Positions 7,509 through 17,935 of a stretch of DNA of 64,000 nt are shown one piece after another. The stretch comes from JACADW01 sp963747985 (lineage in GTDB: Bacteria; Acidobacteriota; UBA6911), in the NCBI GenBank assembly GCA_963747985.1, contig CAVVHG010000014.1, positions 1 through 64,000 on the forward strand, written 5' to 3'. Made by a program: the position numbers and the translations under genes. The notes beneath the pieces were generated by a model, which did no database searches, was not told where the DNA came from, and was given only the letters and a program-made list of their open reading frames with translations. How positions within the stretch are numbered: the stretch's first letter is position 1; each line of letters begins with the position of its first letter.

Positions 7509-9410
7509 GTGAAGAATACGTGCAGGCTCTTGGTCGTGGCAGCATGGTTGGGAGGAAACGCCTTAGCGTTCGGCTTCGGCGCTCAGGCCTCCGCACAACC
7601 GGCAACGAAGCCGCGCGCCTTCGGCGGCTCCTTCAGTGAGCTTTCTCCTGAGCAGCAGCGGCTCATGAACGAATGGGTCGGCCGCTATTCGCGGCTGACG
7701 GGAAAGCCGACCGACCCCGGCCAACTCTACGACTCCGCGCGGGTGTCGCAGCGGACGACCTATGATGCGGTAACGCACGCGCTATTACACACCCCCCTCA
7801 CCGATGCGAGCGGCCAGGCGCTGGGGACGGCGCTCGATCTCGTCGAGAGCCTCGAACAGGTGGCCGGCCAGGAACCCGGCGCCGGAGGAGACAAGCAATT
7901 CCGACTCTATGTGCTGTTGAAGCCCGGCGCTTTTCGGATTCTTGCGAGCTCGAGGGAATTCGTCCGCCAGCGGGACAACGTGACATACCACCATGGTTAC
8001 CCCTATAGCTTCAGGATGAAAGGAACACCCTCGATCCAGATCTCCGGCACCCGCGATTTCACCCGGGCCGACATCGACGTCGACTACCGGTCGTCTGACT
8101 TCCCTGAGTTCGTCTTCAATGGTCACCTGTCCGACTCGAACTCGGATGTGAGGGCCGGCGACAACCTGGAGCGGCATGATGGCCGCTGGACAGGGCTTGC
8201 GGGCTGGTGGCGAGATCTGTTCGGGTTCCTGGCGCCAGCGCCGGCGGACGAGTCGCCTGCGGATGCCTCGGCCATACCCGCTAATCCGCGTATCGGAAGC
8301 AAAGAGCCGCTGGGCGCGGCAGTGAACGACTTTCTCGCGTCCATCTTCCTCGAACAGAAGCCGCAACTCGCAGCCGCATACTTCTCTCCAAGAAGCTACG
8401 GCTGCATCGACCGGGACGCAACGGCGCGCCACCAGAATATCGGAGCAGGAATGACGCGGATCTACCTGCTCCGCGAGCTTGGTGCAGCGGCCAAGGCGGA
8501 GGGGAAACCGGCGAAGCTCGAAGAGGCGGTGCAAGCAGCCTCCCCGTGGAACCCCCGACTCAAACCCATGCGGAATACGTACGCGTCCCTCTTCCTTCTG
8601 CTCGAGGTGCCGGATGACCTGGCAGCGGTAATTGAGTGCGACACGGCGTCTGCCTCCGGCCCGCGCAAGGTCGACTACGGCAAGTACGGCGTCTATTACG
8701 GTTCCGTATTCCGATTGAAGACGGGCCGCGGCATCGGCAACACTGTCTACCTGCTGTGGGCGAAGGAAGGGGATTATTGGAAGATCGTCGCATTCAACTT
8801 CGCGGATTCTGGCGGGACGCTCCGTTTCCCGGCCAACGTGGCGTCTCCCTCGCCTCCCGTGCCGGCGTTGCCGCGGGTCAAAGGGAATCGTGACGCCGTC
8901 AAGGCGATGCGCGATTTCCTTGGCCAATGGTTCGAGAAACAGGACTACGAGCGCGCCCTCTCCTACCTGTCTCCGCGCAGCAACGCCTGCCTGGCGGAGT
9001 CGGGCAAGCCGGAACGGCAAAATCTATCGCAGGCAGAGGCAGGCAAGTTGATGCAGGGCGGGTTCCGGACAATCAGCAGGGCCGTCGGCAAGCGCAAGCT
9101 GTCCAAGGCGATCGAACCGGTTCAGCCCTCGCACGAACTGCTGCGTATCGTCCAGCACCCGGACGAACAGTCCTTTGTGGTGGTCGAGATGCCTGATGCG
9201 CTCGGCGAGTGGTTTCTGTGCGGCCAGTCCGGGCGCCAGGCCGCGCCGCCTGCGCTCGACCTGAACCCGGATAAGAATGTGTACGGCCATTACTACGGCA
9301 TGGTATTCCGCCTGAGGGTGCCCGACGGCGAGGCGGCAGCGCTGCAAACGCTATGGGCTCTCGAGGACGGCCGCTGGAAGATTGTCGCCTGGCGCACCGA
9401 GAGCCCCTGA
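7509..9410 (+). CDS. Secreted protein of unknown function with an internal C-terminal duplication
   Basis: I do not recognise the family. The GTG start at 7509 is chosen because an AGGGGG ribosome binding site lies just upstream and the product then begins with a signal peptide (MKNTCRLLVVAAWLGG, cleavage near ASAQP). The N-terminal 240 residues form one unit rich in beta-type sequence. The rest contains two copies of a domain of about 170 residues: the first has YFSPRSYGC and KYGVYYGSVFRLKT followed by LLWAKEGDYWKIVAF; the second has YLSPRSNAC and YGHYYGMVFRLRV followed by LWALEDGRWKIVAW. The length and the terminal YWKIVAF-type strand recall NTF2-like folds, but this is a guess. The protein is probably periplasmic or secreted. 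Confidence 0.75.
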   Translation: MKNTCRLLVVAAWLGGNALAFGFGAQASAQPATKPRAFGGSFSELSPEQQRLMNEWVGRYSRLTGKPTDPGQLYDSARVSQRTTYDAVTHALLHTPLTDASGQALGTALDLVESLEQVAGQEPGAGGDKQFRLYVLLKPGAFRILASSREFVRQRDNVTYHHGYPYSFRMKGTPSIQISGTRDFTRADIDVDYRSSDFPEFVFNGHLSDSNSDVRAGDNLERHDGRWTGLAGWWRDLFGFLAPAPADESPADASAIPANPRIGSKEPLGAAVNDFLASIFLEQKPQLAAAYFSPRSYGCIDRDATARHQNIGAGMTRIYLLRELGAAAKAEGKPAKLEEAVQAASPWNPRLKPMRNTYASLFLLLEVPDDLAAVIECDTASASGPRKVDYGKYGVYYGSVFRLKTGRGIGNTVYLLWAKEGDYWKIVAFNFADSGGTLRFPANVASPSPPVPALPRVKGNRDAVKAMRDFLGQWFEKQDYERALSYLSPRSNACLAESGKPERQNLSQAEAGKLMQGGFRTISRAVGKRKLSKAIEPVQPSHELLRIVQHPDEQSFVVVEMPDALGEWFLCGQSGRQAAPPALDLNPDKNVYGHYYGMVFRLRVPDGEAAALQTLWALEDGRWKIVAWRTESP

Positions 9411-9771
9411 GTTTGCGTGCACTCAATCAGCAAAGACGGTCTTCGTTGGTGGAATCGGTGCAGAGCCAGGTCACAGGCACCGCGGCGGTGGCAGTTTCAG
9501 TAGGGACCCCGCCGATGGAGAGCGCGCTGCTGATCGCCGAAATGAAGGCCGGCGCCTGCTCCGGCAGCACCTCCTCCAGCGGGCGAGCCGGCCCCACAGA
9601 AACTGCCGAAGACCGGCAGCGTGGTTCCTCGGCTCTGACTCCTGTGAGCGCTGTACAACGGACTTCACGGACCTGTTGACGCGTCATCCGATAGGATCTA
9701 TGAGTCCGCGTAATCCGAGTAATCGGCGGCGCTTTCGAGTTTCATCACTTGCCGAGGCCGGCGCGGCAGAA
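9411..9771. other. Intergenic stretch without a recognisable gene
   Basis: Between the secreted protein and the convergent outer-membrane-protein gene there are about 360 bases with no reading frame resembling a known family. Around 9708-9728 lies a short direct-repeat-like run (cgtaatc followed by gagtaatc) that looks like a worn dispersed repeat. No strong terminator hairpin with a T tract was found. Confidence 0.5.
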
Positions 9772-10612
9772 TCAGTGGTGTGGGTGCCGCCAGTGGCGGT
9801 ACAGGTCGGCGACGGCGTAGGTAACTCCCGCAAAGAACGTGACGCGCGGCAGATCGCCCATGACGGCGACATAGCAGCCTCCGTCCAGTACCAGGCGCGG
9901 GGAGATGCCATAGGTCAGCGCCTGGAGGATCGTGAGAGTCGCCCCGATCGTTGCGTTGGTACGGCTGAATCCGGCAATCTCCTCCGAAAAGGCGAGTTTC
10001 TCCGTGATCGGATGAGAATAGCAGAGCGCGGTGAAGTAATTCCGGTCGAACCCGCCGGCACCCTCCCTGCCCACCCATTGTATGCTCTCGTTGAAATCCA
10101 AGTGATGCCTGCCCAAATCCTTGCTGACCAGCAGGCCGGCGGAGTGTCCAGCCGCATCGCTCTCCGCCCCATGCGTTTCTGTCGGAATCGTCAGCGTATA
10201 CAATGCACGAAATCGTCGGCCAAGCTCCCTTGTCCTTCAGGAACCGGTACTTGAATCCGGCGCCTGAATCCCCAAGACCGAAGACGCCGGCGCTGTGCAC
10301 GAGCGGATTGTTGCCAAAGCGTATTTCGAGATTCCTGGACAGGCCGAACTTCAACAACGCGTTGATGTCTTGATGCCCATCGGCTGATTCGAAGCCAGCT
10401 TCGATTTCAAACACGCCTCTCTGCATGGTTTCGGCGGTAGTGGAGAACGTCGGGCGATCCGGAATTGCTTCGATAATGCCGGCACTCTGATTGGCCGTCT
10501 GCCCCGGCTGACTGGCCGCCTGGCTGCCCTGATCCTGGGTTTGCGTCATGAGGCTGCCGCTCGCATCAAGCACGAACAAGAGCAGAAAGACGATCAAGCG
10601 TCGGATTGCCAC
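9772..10612 (-). pseudogene. Frameshifted outer-membrane beta-barrel protein, phenol-degradation MetA-like
   Basis: Two adjacent frames together read as one secreted beta-barrel protein of roughly 280 residues. The first has a hydrophobic signal segment (AIRRLIVFLLLFVLDASGS), a glutamine-rich linker, then DRPTFSTTAETMQRGVFEIE and GLSRNLEIRFGNN, typical of the MetA-like transporter/porin family (Pfam Phenol_MetA_deg). The second continues YTLTIPTETHG, then GFDRNYFTALCYSHPITEKL and ends RHWRHPHH. Joining them needs removal of one base near 10207 (the T between the codons for Ser and Ala on the coding strand). The proposed GTG start at 10612 has no good ribosome binding site, so the N-terminus is uncertain. 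Family assignment is moderate; function is unknown. Confidence 0.6.
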
Positions 10613-10888
10613 GAGTGTCCCATGTTCCCAAAAGGAGATCCATTTGGAGCAATCGCGAGACCACCCCATCCGGTACAACTGGGGTCGGACCCAGACAATG
10701 CTATCCGATTCATCACCATGCGGAATTCTCAGCCCGCAAGGAGCCTTACGAACGGTTTTCGGCGTCTGATGGCGACCGCCGTCGGACCGAGATAAGGTCT
10801 TGTAGTTCAACGAAATGCAGACAGCATCAGCCCGAGACGAACTGTTTCTGAGCCCCGCGAGAGGGGTAATGTAAATCAAATTAAGGAA

Positions 10889-11401
10889 TTACCGTAGTCC
10901 GACCCCGATAACACGATTCGAGAGAGCGCGAGAAAGCGAGTAGGGCAGGACGATTAGTACAGGTCCGATTACGAGCGCCGCGCCGGGATAGGACACTCCC
11001 AGGATGACCCACTGGAAGATGGCATCAAGGAGGATGCCCATCAGCACGAGATTCACAACCGTCCTGAAGCCGCTCTTGACAAGTTCGCGCCTGAGGCCTC
11101 GATGAAATAGAACTCCAGACAAATACGGTGGCGTCCCTGATCGTGCATCGGACAGGCCGCCGAGAATGCCGAGAATGGCTGCTGTTACGGGTTGCAGGAC
11201 AAAACGGAATCGACCCGGGCCCGAAAGCCGTCTGGGAATGTCATCGAGAAACGCTTGCGAGAACAGATAGGGTCCTCCCCTCTCATAGGCGTCGCGCAGC
11301 GAGCCGGGCAGCGACAGTACGAGAACAAGCAGCGTCAGCCCGGCGAGAAAAATAGTGACGTGTCGACTCTTTGACATGGCGGGTCGGACTCGAGCGAGCA
11401 T
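10889..11401 (-). CDS. Small integral membrane protein of unknown function
   Basis: The product of about 170 residues has an N-terminal membrane helix (VTIFLAGLTLLVLVLSLPG) and two more hydrophobic segments towards the C-terminus (VNLVLMGILLDAIFQWVILG and AALVIGPVLIVLPYSLS). Between them is a polar stretch with PGRFRFVLQPVTAAILG, which I associate with uncharacterised bacterial membrane proteins rather than a named family. The start at 11401 is chosen for the purine-rich AGGAAAGGGG upstream; 11377 and 11473 are alternatives. The last codons overlap a GTCCGACCCC motif that also occurs in nearby noncoding DNA, so the natural C-terminus may have been altered. Function is not assignable. Confidence 0.6.
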   Translation of the reverse strand: MLARVRPAMSKSRHVTIFLAGLTLLVLVLSLPGSLRDAYERGGPYLFSQAFLDDIPRRLSGPGRFRFVLQPVTAAILGILGGLSDARSGTPPYLSGVLFHRGLRRELVKSGFRTVVNLVLMGILLDAIFQWVILGVSYPGAALVIGPVLIVLPYSLSRALSNRVIGVGLR

Positions 11402-11473
11402 TCCCGGATCCCCTTTCCTACATCTCGTCACGGCGAACTGTCGTGAGGAGATTAGACTGATGATTGCATCCAA

Positions 11474-11977
11474 TTCAAGGGCGTTCGAAAACCTCCGAAA
11501 TCTCCAGCGTCAGGGCTTCGCTTGATGCGATTAGGGAATTCCCTAGTTGCCCACGATCCTCAACAAGCCCTATAGGAGTGCGACCGATGTCGTGAGCGTC
11601 GGTTGTCAACGCATGGAAGACGATTTGGCAGAACAACTTACTACGACGCTGGAGCAAGAGGCAACCATATCCACGATCGTCTCGGCATCCGGGATCAGGT
11701 CCGTTGACAAGGGCCGGCAGTCACTGGCATCATGCTGGCTCCCAGACTAGAGGAAAGACACCAGACCACCCGTACCCTGACAGGTGAGGACCGCTCTTGC
11801 GAAGTCCCTGCGCGGCATTATGGTCGGCTCTCCTGAGACTCTTTTGCGGGTCCTCTAGAAACACCAGGGACGAGCCGGACCAGAGCTGCTGTGGCGCCGA
11901 CTGAGCCCCATCAAGCTGAGGACGATCCCAGGGAGCTCCACAGCAGAGGAGCTTTCCATTCACAACCTGGAGGTAGC
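11474..11977. other. Intergenic stretch upstream of the efflux operon
   Basis: About 500 bases contain only short frames on both strands with no recognisable domain. The region ends in a good ribosome binding site (ctggaggt at about 11968-11974) for the efflux adaptor gene, so the operon promoter should lie here. I could not pick out a convincing -35/-10 pair or a regulator gene; no TetR- or MarR-type repressor gene is next to the operon. Confidence 0.45.
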
Positions 11978-13384
11978 ATGAAAATCAGCAACGCTTGTTC
12001 CGATTCGAGCATTCACTTTGCTCCGCCGACCAGGCCGGCCTGGCGCCGGCAATCTCGCGATTCTCCTGGCTCGTCATCTCGTTGATTTGGGTGGGCTGCG
12101 GAAGCAAGGAGCAGGAGAAGAAAGCCGCGCCTCCGGTGCCCGTGGTCGTCACCACCGCCATTCAGAAGACGGTTCCGATCATCACCGAATTCACGGCTCG
12201 GGCCGACGCCAAGGATACCGTCGAGCTGCGGGCCCGGGTGGAAGCTTTCCTGGACGGGATTCACTTCGAGGAAGGCCGGCCGGTAAAGAAGGGGCAGGTG
12301 CTGTTCACGCTCGACAAGCGCAAGTATGAGGCCGATCTCCAGACAGCCAAGGCGCAACTTGCCAAGGCCAAGGCGGACCTCGAATTTGCCAAGGACAAAG
12401 TGACGGTTGACATGGCCCGGGCAAAGGTGGACCAGGCCAAAGCTCAGCTGGGGAAAGCCGATCTGGACGTGAATCGTCTCACGCCGCTGGCGAAGGAAAA
12501 GGCTGTTCCTCAGCAGGACCTCGACAATGCTCTGGTCGCACAGCAGGTGGCAAGATCCAACGTTGATGCCAGCCAGGCCAGCTATGAGACCGTGGTTCTC
12601 AATCAGAAGGTGAGCATCGACCAGGCCAGAGGCAGCCGTCCTGGCAGGCGAGGCCGCGGTCAAGAACGCGGAACTCGATCTGAGCTATTGCACGATCACG
12701 GCCCCCATGGACGGGTTGATCGGCCAGCGGCTGGTTTCTGTCGGGAACCTGGTCGGCCGGGGCGAACCGACCTTGCTGGCCACGATTTCGGCCCTGGATC
12801 CTCTTCGAGTGTCTTTCGCCTTGAGCGAGGCGGAATATCTGACGGTGGCCAAACGGATGGGCGAGTCGGCCAGGAAACCGCGTTCCGATTGATTTGATCC
12901 TCGCGGACGGGACGGTGTTTCCTCACAAAGGAAAGGTCACGATTGCATCGCGGGCCGTTGATGAAAAGACGGGAACTTTGACACTGGTCGCCGAATTTCC
13001 CAATCCGGAGGGATTGATCCGGCCAGGGCAGTTCGGAGGGTGCGCGGCGCTCATCGACACGGCCGAGAATGCGATTCTCATCCCGCAGCTGGCGGTGATG
13101 GAGCAGCAGAGCGCCAAGACGGTTTATGTCGTGGAGGAGTGGCAACAAGGTGGCCCTCCGCACGGTGGTTCTCGGAGAACGGTATGAGAATCTGGCCATA
13201 GTCAAAGAGGGACGTCAAGCCCGGTGAACGCGTCATTACCGAAGGGATGCAGAAAGTGCGGCCCGGAATGACCGTGACCCCCACCGAGAAACCCACCGCG
13301 AGCGGAGAAGTAAACAGGAAAGGACCCATATGCCAAACTTCTTTATCCGCCGGCCCATCGTCGCCATCGTCATATCGATCCTGA
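11978..13384 (+). pseudogene. RND efflux periplasmic adaptor (membrane fusion protein), multiply frameshifted
   Basis: HlyD/AcrA-type adaptors link an inner-membrane RND pump to an outer-membrane channel. Successive frames together give a near-complete adaptor: a lipoprotein-like signal (SLIWVGCGSKE), the lipoyl half-motif DGIHFEEGRPVKKGQVLFTL, a long alanine/lysine-rich hairpin coiled coil (residues about 110-200), then TAPMDGLIGQRLVSVGNLV, VPIDLILADGTVFPHKGKV, ALIDTAENAILIPQLAV and GERVITEGMQKVRPGM. Frames change near 11995, 12629, 12868, 13140 and 13213. The last four each correspond to one extra base; the first is less certain because a TTG start at 11995 is possible. Conservation between breaks is high, suggesting recent inactivation or sequence errors. 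The final frame stops at 13384, overlapping the pump gene. Confidence 0.75.
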
Positions 13385-16300
13385 CCGTCATGCTCGGGGG
13401 CATAACCATCACCAGGTTGTCGGTGGAGCAGTACCCTTTTCTCGCCCCGCCGAACATCCGCGTGACCGCCACCTATCCCGGCGCATCCGCCGAGGCGGTC
13501 GAACAGTCGGTGGCGACCCCCATCGAACAGGAAGTCAACGGCGTCGAGCGCCTCATCTACATGAAGTCCTCGAACACGAGCGACGGCCGCTGCCTGCTGG
13601 ATGTCAACTTTGAGGTCGGAACGGACCAGGACATGGCGAACGTCCTCACCCAGAACCGGGTTTCGTCGGCACAGGCGCGCCTGCCTCAGGAAGTCATTCA
13701 ACAGGGTATTACCGTCAAGAAGCAAAGTCCCAGCATTTTGATGCTCATCTCGCTCGGTTCGCCCAAAGAGCTCGTACGACGCCAACTTCCTCATCAACTA
13801 CTGCGGCATCAACCTGCGCGACCAGTTGCTCCGGATTCCCGGAATCGCGCAAGTGGACCTTTTCGGCGGGACGGACTATGGCATGCGGATCTGGATCCGG
13901 CCCGACAGGCTGGCCAAACTCGGTTTGACCCCGTCGGACGTCATCTCCGCCATCAAGGACCAGAATCTGCAGGCCCCCGCCGGCAAGGTCGGCGCCGCGC
14001 CGACGCCGAAGGACCAGATGTTCACCAATACGGTCAGCGCTCCGGGCCGGCTCGTCACGATCGAGGAATTCGAGAACATCATCGTGAGCCAGAGCGCGGC
14101 CGGCGATGTGGTCCGGTCTCAGGGACATCGGGCGCGCGGAGCTCGGTTCGCAGGACTATAACTCCTTCGGGCGTCTGAACGGCAAGCCGAGCGGTGCGAT
14201 GGCGGTTTACCTCTTGCCCGGCGCCAACCAGCTTGAAGCCTCCAAGGCGATTTACGCGACGATGGAGCGGTGCCAAGACGCTCTTTCCGCCCGACATGAA
14301 TTACGATATCGTTTACGACACCACGCCGGCGGTTCAGGCCTCGATTCATGACATCATGAAGACCTTCGTCGAGGCGCTGATTCTCGTAACGCTGGTGGTA
14401 TTCATCTTCCTGCAGAACATCCGGGCAACTATCATCCCGCTGCTCACGATCCCGGTCTCCCTCGTCGGCACCTTCATCTTCTTCCCCGCCCTGGGATTTT
14501 CAGTCAACACCCTTTCGATGTTCGGCCTGGTGCTGGCCATCGGCATCGTCGTGGACGACGCCATTGTCGTGGTGGAGGCGGTCATCCACCATCTCGAGCA
14601 CGGGATGGAGCCAAAGGAGGCGACCATCAAGGCCATGGAGGAGGTGCAACAGCCGGTCATCGGAATTGCCCTCATCCTCTCGGCGGTGTTCATCCCCGTC
14701 GCTCTCCTCGGCGGGCTGGTCGGCAGCATGTACAAGCAGTTCGCGCTGACCATCGCCATCTCGGTGCTGCTCTCCGCCTTCAATGCGCTGTCGCTGACCC
14801 CCGCGCTTTGCGCGATGCTCCTCAAGAAGCCGCGTCCCATGCGCGGGCCGCTGGGCATTTTCTTCCGTGGGTTCAACAAGGTCTTTGACGTTACCACGAA
14901 GGGCTACGTGAGCACGTCCCGCCTGCTTATCCGTCACGGGATCATCACGATCGTCATCGTCGCCGCTGTGTCGATCGGAGCCGGCTTCTTTGCCAAGGCC
15001 CTCCCGGCCGGGTTCATCCCGGACGAAGACCAGGGGCTTCTCGGGGTCAACCTCCAACTCCCGCCCGGCGCATCGCTCGAGCGCACCAGCGAGGTACTGA
15101 AGAAGGTGGAGGACATCCTGGGGAAGACCGAGGGGATCGAGTCCTTCCAGACCATCGGCGGGTACGGGGCGGTCACCAACACCTACCAATCGAACTACGG
15201 TTCGATTTTTGCACGGCTGAAGCCATGGAAAGAGCGGGAGGAGCCGGAGCAGAAGGTCAAAGGGATCATGGCCCACCTGCAGCGGCAGTTCGCGGCAATT
15301 CCGGAGGCCATCATCTTTCCGTTCAACATCCCGACGCTATCGGGATTTGGAGCCGCCTCGGGATTCAACTTCCTTATCCAGGATCGCAGCGGCTCTATGA
15401 GCGTCCAGGAGCTCGGCGCGCAGACCCGGAAGTTCATCGCCGCGGGAAGGCAGCGGCCGGAACTGGCGAACCTCTTCACCTCCTTCGACCCGTCGTACCC
15501 CCAGGTCAAAGTGGAACTGGATCGCGAGAAGGCGCGCACGCTGGGCGTCCAGGTGAGCGATGCATTCCAGGCGCTGTCCGCCTCCATGGGCGGGACTTAC
15601 GTCAATGACTTCAACCGCTTCGGACGGCTCTACCGGGTCTACGTTCAGGCCGACGCGCCGTCCCGCCTGAAGGCCGACGACATCGGCAAAATCTACGCCC
15701 GCTCGAAGAACGACCGGCCAGATGATCCCGCTCTCCACTTTGGTAACTACCAAGGATATAGCAGGGACCGAGCTGACGACCCGGTTCAACCTGCAGCGCT
15801 CGGTCGAGATTCAGGGCGCGCCCGCCCGCGGTTACACCTCCGGGCAGGCCCTGGCTGCGCTCGAGCAGGTCTTTGCCGAAACGATGCCCAGGGAGATGGG
15901 TTTCGCCTACTCTTCGATGTCTTACCAGGAGAAGATCGCCCCGCCCGCCGCGCCGACTTTCATCATGGCCATCGTGTGCGTGTTCCTGCTGCTGGCCGCG
16001 CTGTACGAGAGCTGGCGGCTGCCCTGGGCCGTGCTCCTGGGCTCGCCGCTGGTGGCGCTGGGCGCCTTTCTCGGCGTCTGGCTGATGGGGTACGACAACA
16101 ACGTTTACGTGCAGGTCGGCCTGGTCATGCTGATCGGCCTGGCGGCCAAGAATGCGATCCTGATCGTGGAGTTCGCCAAAATGAAGCATGAAGAGGGGGC
16201 GTCCCTCGAGGACGCGGCTCTGACATCAGCCAATTTGCGCTTCCGGCCGATCCTGATGACGGCGTTCGCCTTCATCCTGGGCGTCGTGCCGATGATGCGC

Positions 16301-16507
16301 GCCAGCGAAGCCGGCGCAGGGGCTCAGAACGTGATGGGCACGGCGGTGTTCTGGGGCATGCTGGTCGCAACAGGGCTGGGGGTGTTTATCATTCCCGGCA
16401 ACTACACATTCATCGAGGGGCTGGGCAGGCGGAAACGGCTCAAGACAGCGGTGGCGTCGAGAGCCCCGTCCCGAAGGTGCGCACTGACGGAGGGAAAACA
16501 CGTATGA
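13330..16507 (+). pseudogene. RND multidrug efflux pump of the hydrophobe/amphiphile (AcrB-like) class, multiply frameshifted
   Basis: AcrB-type pumps use the proton gradient to export drugs from the periplasm. The start (PNFFIRRPIVAIVISILTVM) is canonical and the frames together cover about 1050 residues: GVERLIYMKSSNTSDG, LLRIPGIAQVDLFGG, the transmembrane block with FGLVLAIGIVVDDAIVVVE (proton-relay aspartates), PAGFIPDEDQGLLGVNLQLP, and the second block VGLVMLIGLAAKNAILIVEF. One extra base separates the frames at about 13766 (in AAA), 14117 (T), 14271 (T) and 15715 (C). Removing these four bases restores an uninterrupted pump. The stop TGA at 16505-16507 overlaps the ATG of the outer-membrane gene, showing translational coupling. 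Either a pseudogene or an erroneous consensus. Confidence 0.82.
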
Positions 16508-17927
16508 GACTGGAAGGCATATCGGTCATTGTTCATTTCGCTCTGCTTGATGCTGCTCTTCTCAGGCTGCACAGTCGGGCCGAATTATAAGCGGCCGGAG
16601 GTTGCCATCCCGGTCAGCCATCGCTCGGATTCCGCGCTGCCTGCGGCCGGCGCCACAGGCCCCGCGGTGACTTTCGCGGATCTGAAGTGGTTTGACCTGT
16701 TTCAGGACGAGACGCTCCGGGAACTGATCAAGGCGGCCCTCAAAGACAACTACGATGTCCGGATTGCCGCGCAGCGCGTTCTGGCCGCCCAGGTCTTCGT
16801 CACCATGGAGAAATCGGCGTTGTATCCTTCTGTCGATGCCGAGGCCAACGTGCAGACCGGCAGCAAGGCGTCAAAGCGGCTCTCAGTTCTGTCGTTCGCC
16901 GGCGGAAGGGTCTTCTGGGAGCTGGATATCTGGGGCCGCATCCGCCGCTCAACCGAGGCCGCCCGGGCCGAGTACCTGGCCCAGGATGCAGTTCAGCAGG
17001 CCGTGATCCAGAGCCTGGTGACCGGTGTGGCAAGCGGCTATTTCCGACTGCTCGAACTGGACCAGGAACTGACCGTGGCGAAGCAGTCCCTGGCTTCCCG
17101 GCAGGAATCACTCCGGTTGGTGCAGGCCCGACTGACGGGCGGCGTAGTCAAGCCAGCTGGACGCCGACCAGGCCATGAGCCTGGTCGCTACTGCGGCGGC
17201 AACCATCGCCGATGTCGAACGACGGCGCGAGCAGACTGAAAACTACCTCAGTACGCTGCTGGGCCGCAATCCGGGGCCCGTGGCCCGATCCAAGATTCTG
17301 GCTGATCAGAAGTTGAAGCCGGAAGTGCCCGCCGGACTGCCTTCCGCCCTGTTGGAGCGGCGGCCCGATATCCGGCAGGCCGAGCAGCTGCTGGTTGCTG
17401 CCAATGCCCGCGTCGGAGTGGCCAAAGCCCTCTTCTTTCCGACCATCAGCCTCACCGGTTCAGGCGGGTATCAGAACAACCAGATCTCCGGCCTGATCCA
17501 CGCCAGTGGCGTAGGCTATGGCTACGGAGGCAGCCTGGTGCAGCCCCTCTTCAACGCCGGCAGACTCTGGGCCAACTACAAGGCTTCGAAAGCTCGACGT
17601 GAAGCGGCGGTCCTGAGTTACCAGAAGAGCGTGCAAAATGCCTTCCGGGACGTGGCTGACTCCCTGATCGGTTATCAGAAGACCAGGGAATACCTGGCCC
17701 AACGCGAGCTTTTTGTCGTCACGCTGCGGGACCAATTGCGCCTCGCGAACATGCGCTATGTCGGCGGCGTCTCCAGCTATCTGGAAGTGTTGGATACGGA
17801 GCGTCAGGCACTTGATGCAGAACTGAACTACGCCCAGGCCTACCTTGGCCACTTGGACTCCGTCATTTTTGTGTACAAGGCCCTTGGCGGAGGCTGGGAT
17901 CTGGGGACAACCACAACTACCCCTTAG
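16504..17927 (+). pseudogene. Outer-membrane efflux lipoprotein, NodT/OprM family, frameshifted
   Basis: OprM-like proteins form the trimeric outer-membrane exit duct of RND pumps. The conserved N-terminus LFSGCTVGPNYKRPEV contains a lipobox with Cys as acylation site. The two OEP repeats follow, including AAQRVLAAQVFV, ELDIWGRIRRSTEA and later ERRPDIRQAEQLLVAANARV with ISLTGSGGYQ. The ATG at 16504 overlaps the pump stop codon (ATGA), but its frame changes before the lipobox (near 16525), and one extra base near 17150 interrupts GGVV from SQLDADQAMS. Otherwise the sequence is well conserved up to the stop at 17927. It completes the adaptor-pump-channel operon. Confidence 0.78.
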
Positions 17928-17935
17928 GGTTCGAA

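Noticed and set aside
10207..17155. Programmed +1 frameshifting as the main explanation for the efflux operon
   Set aside because: No shared slippery site or stimulatory structure is evident and one pump would need four recoding events; kept only as an unlikely alternative.
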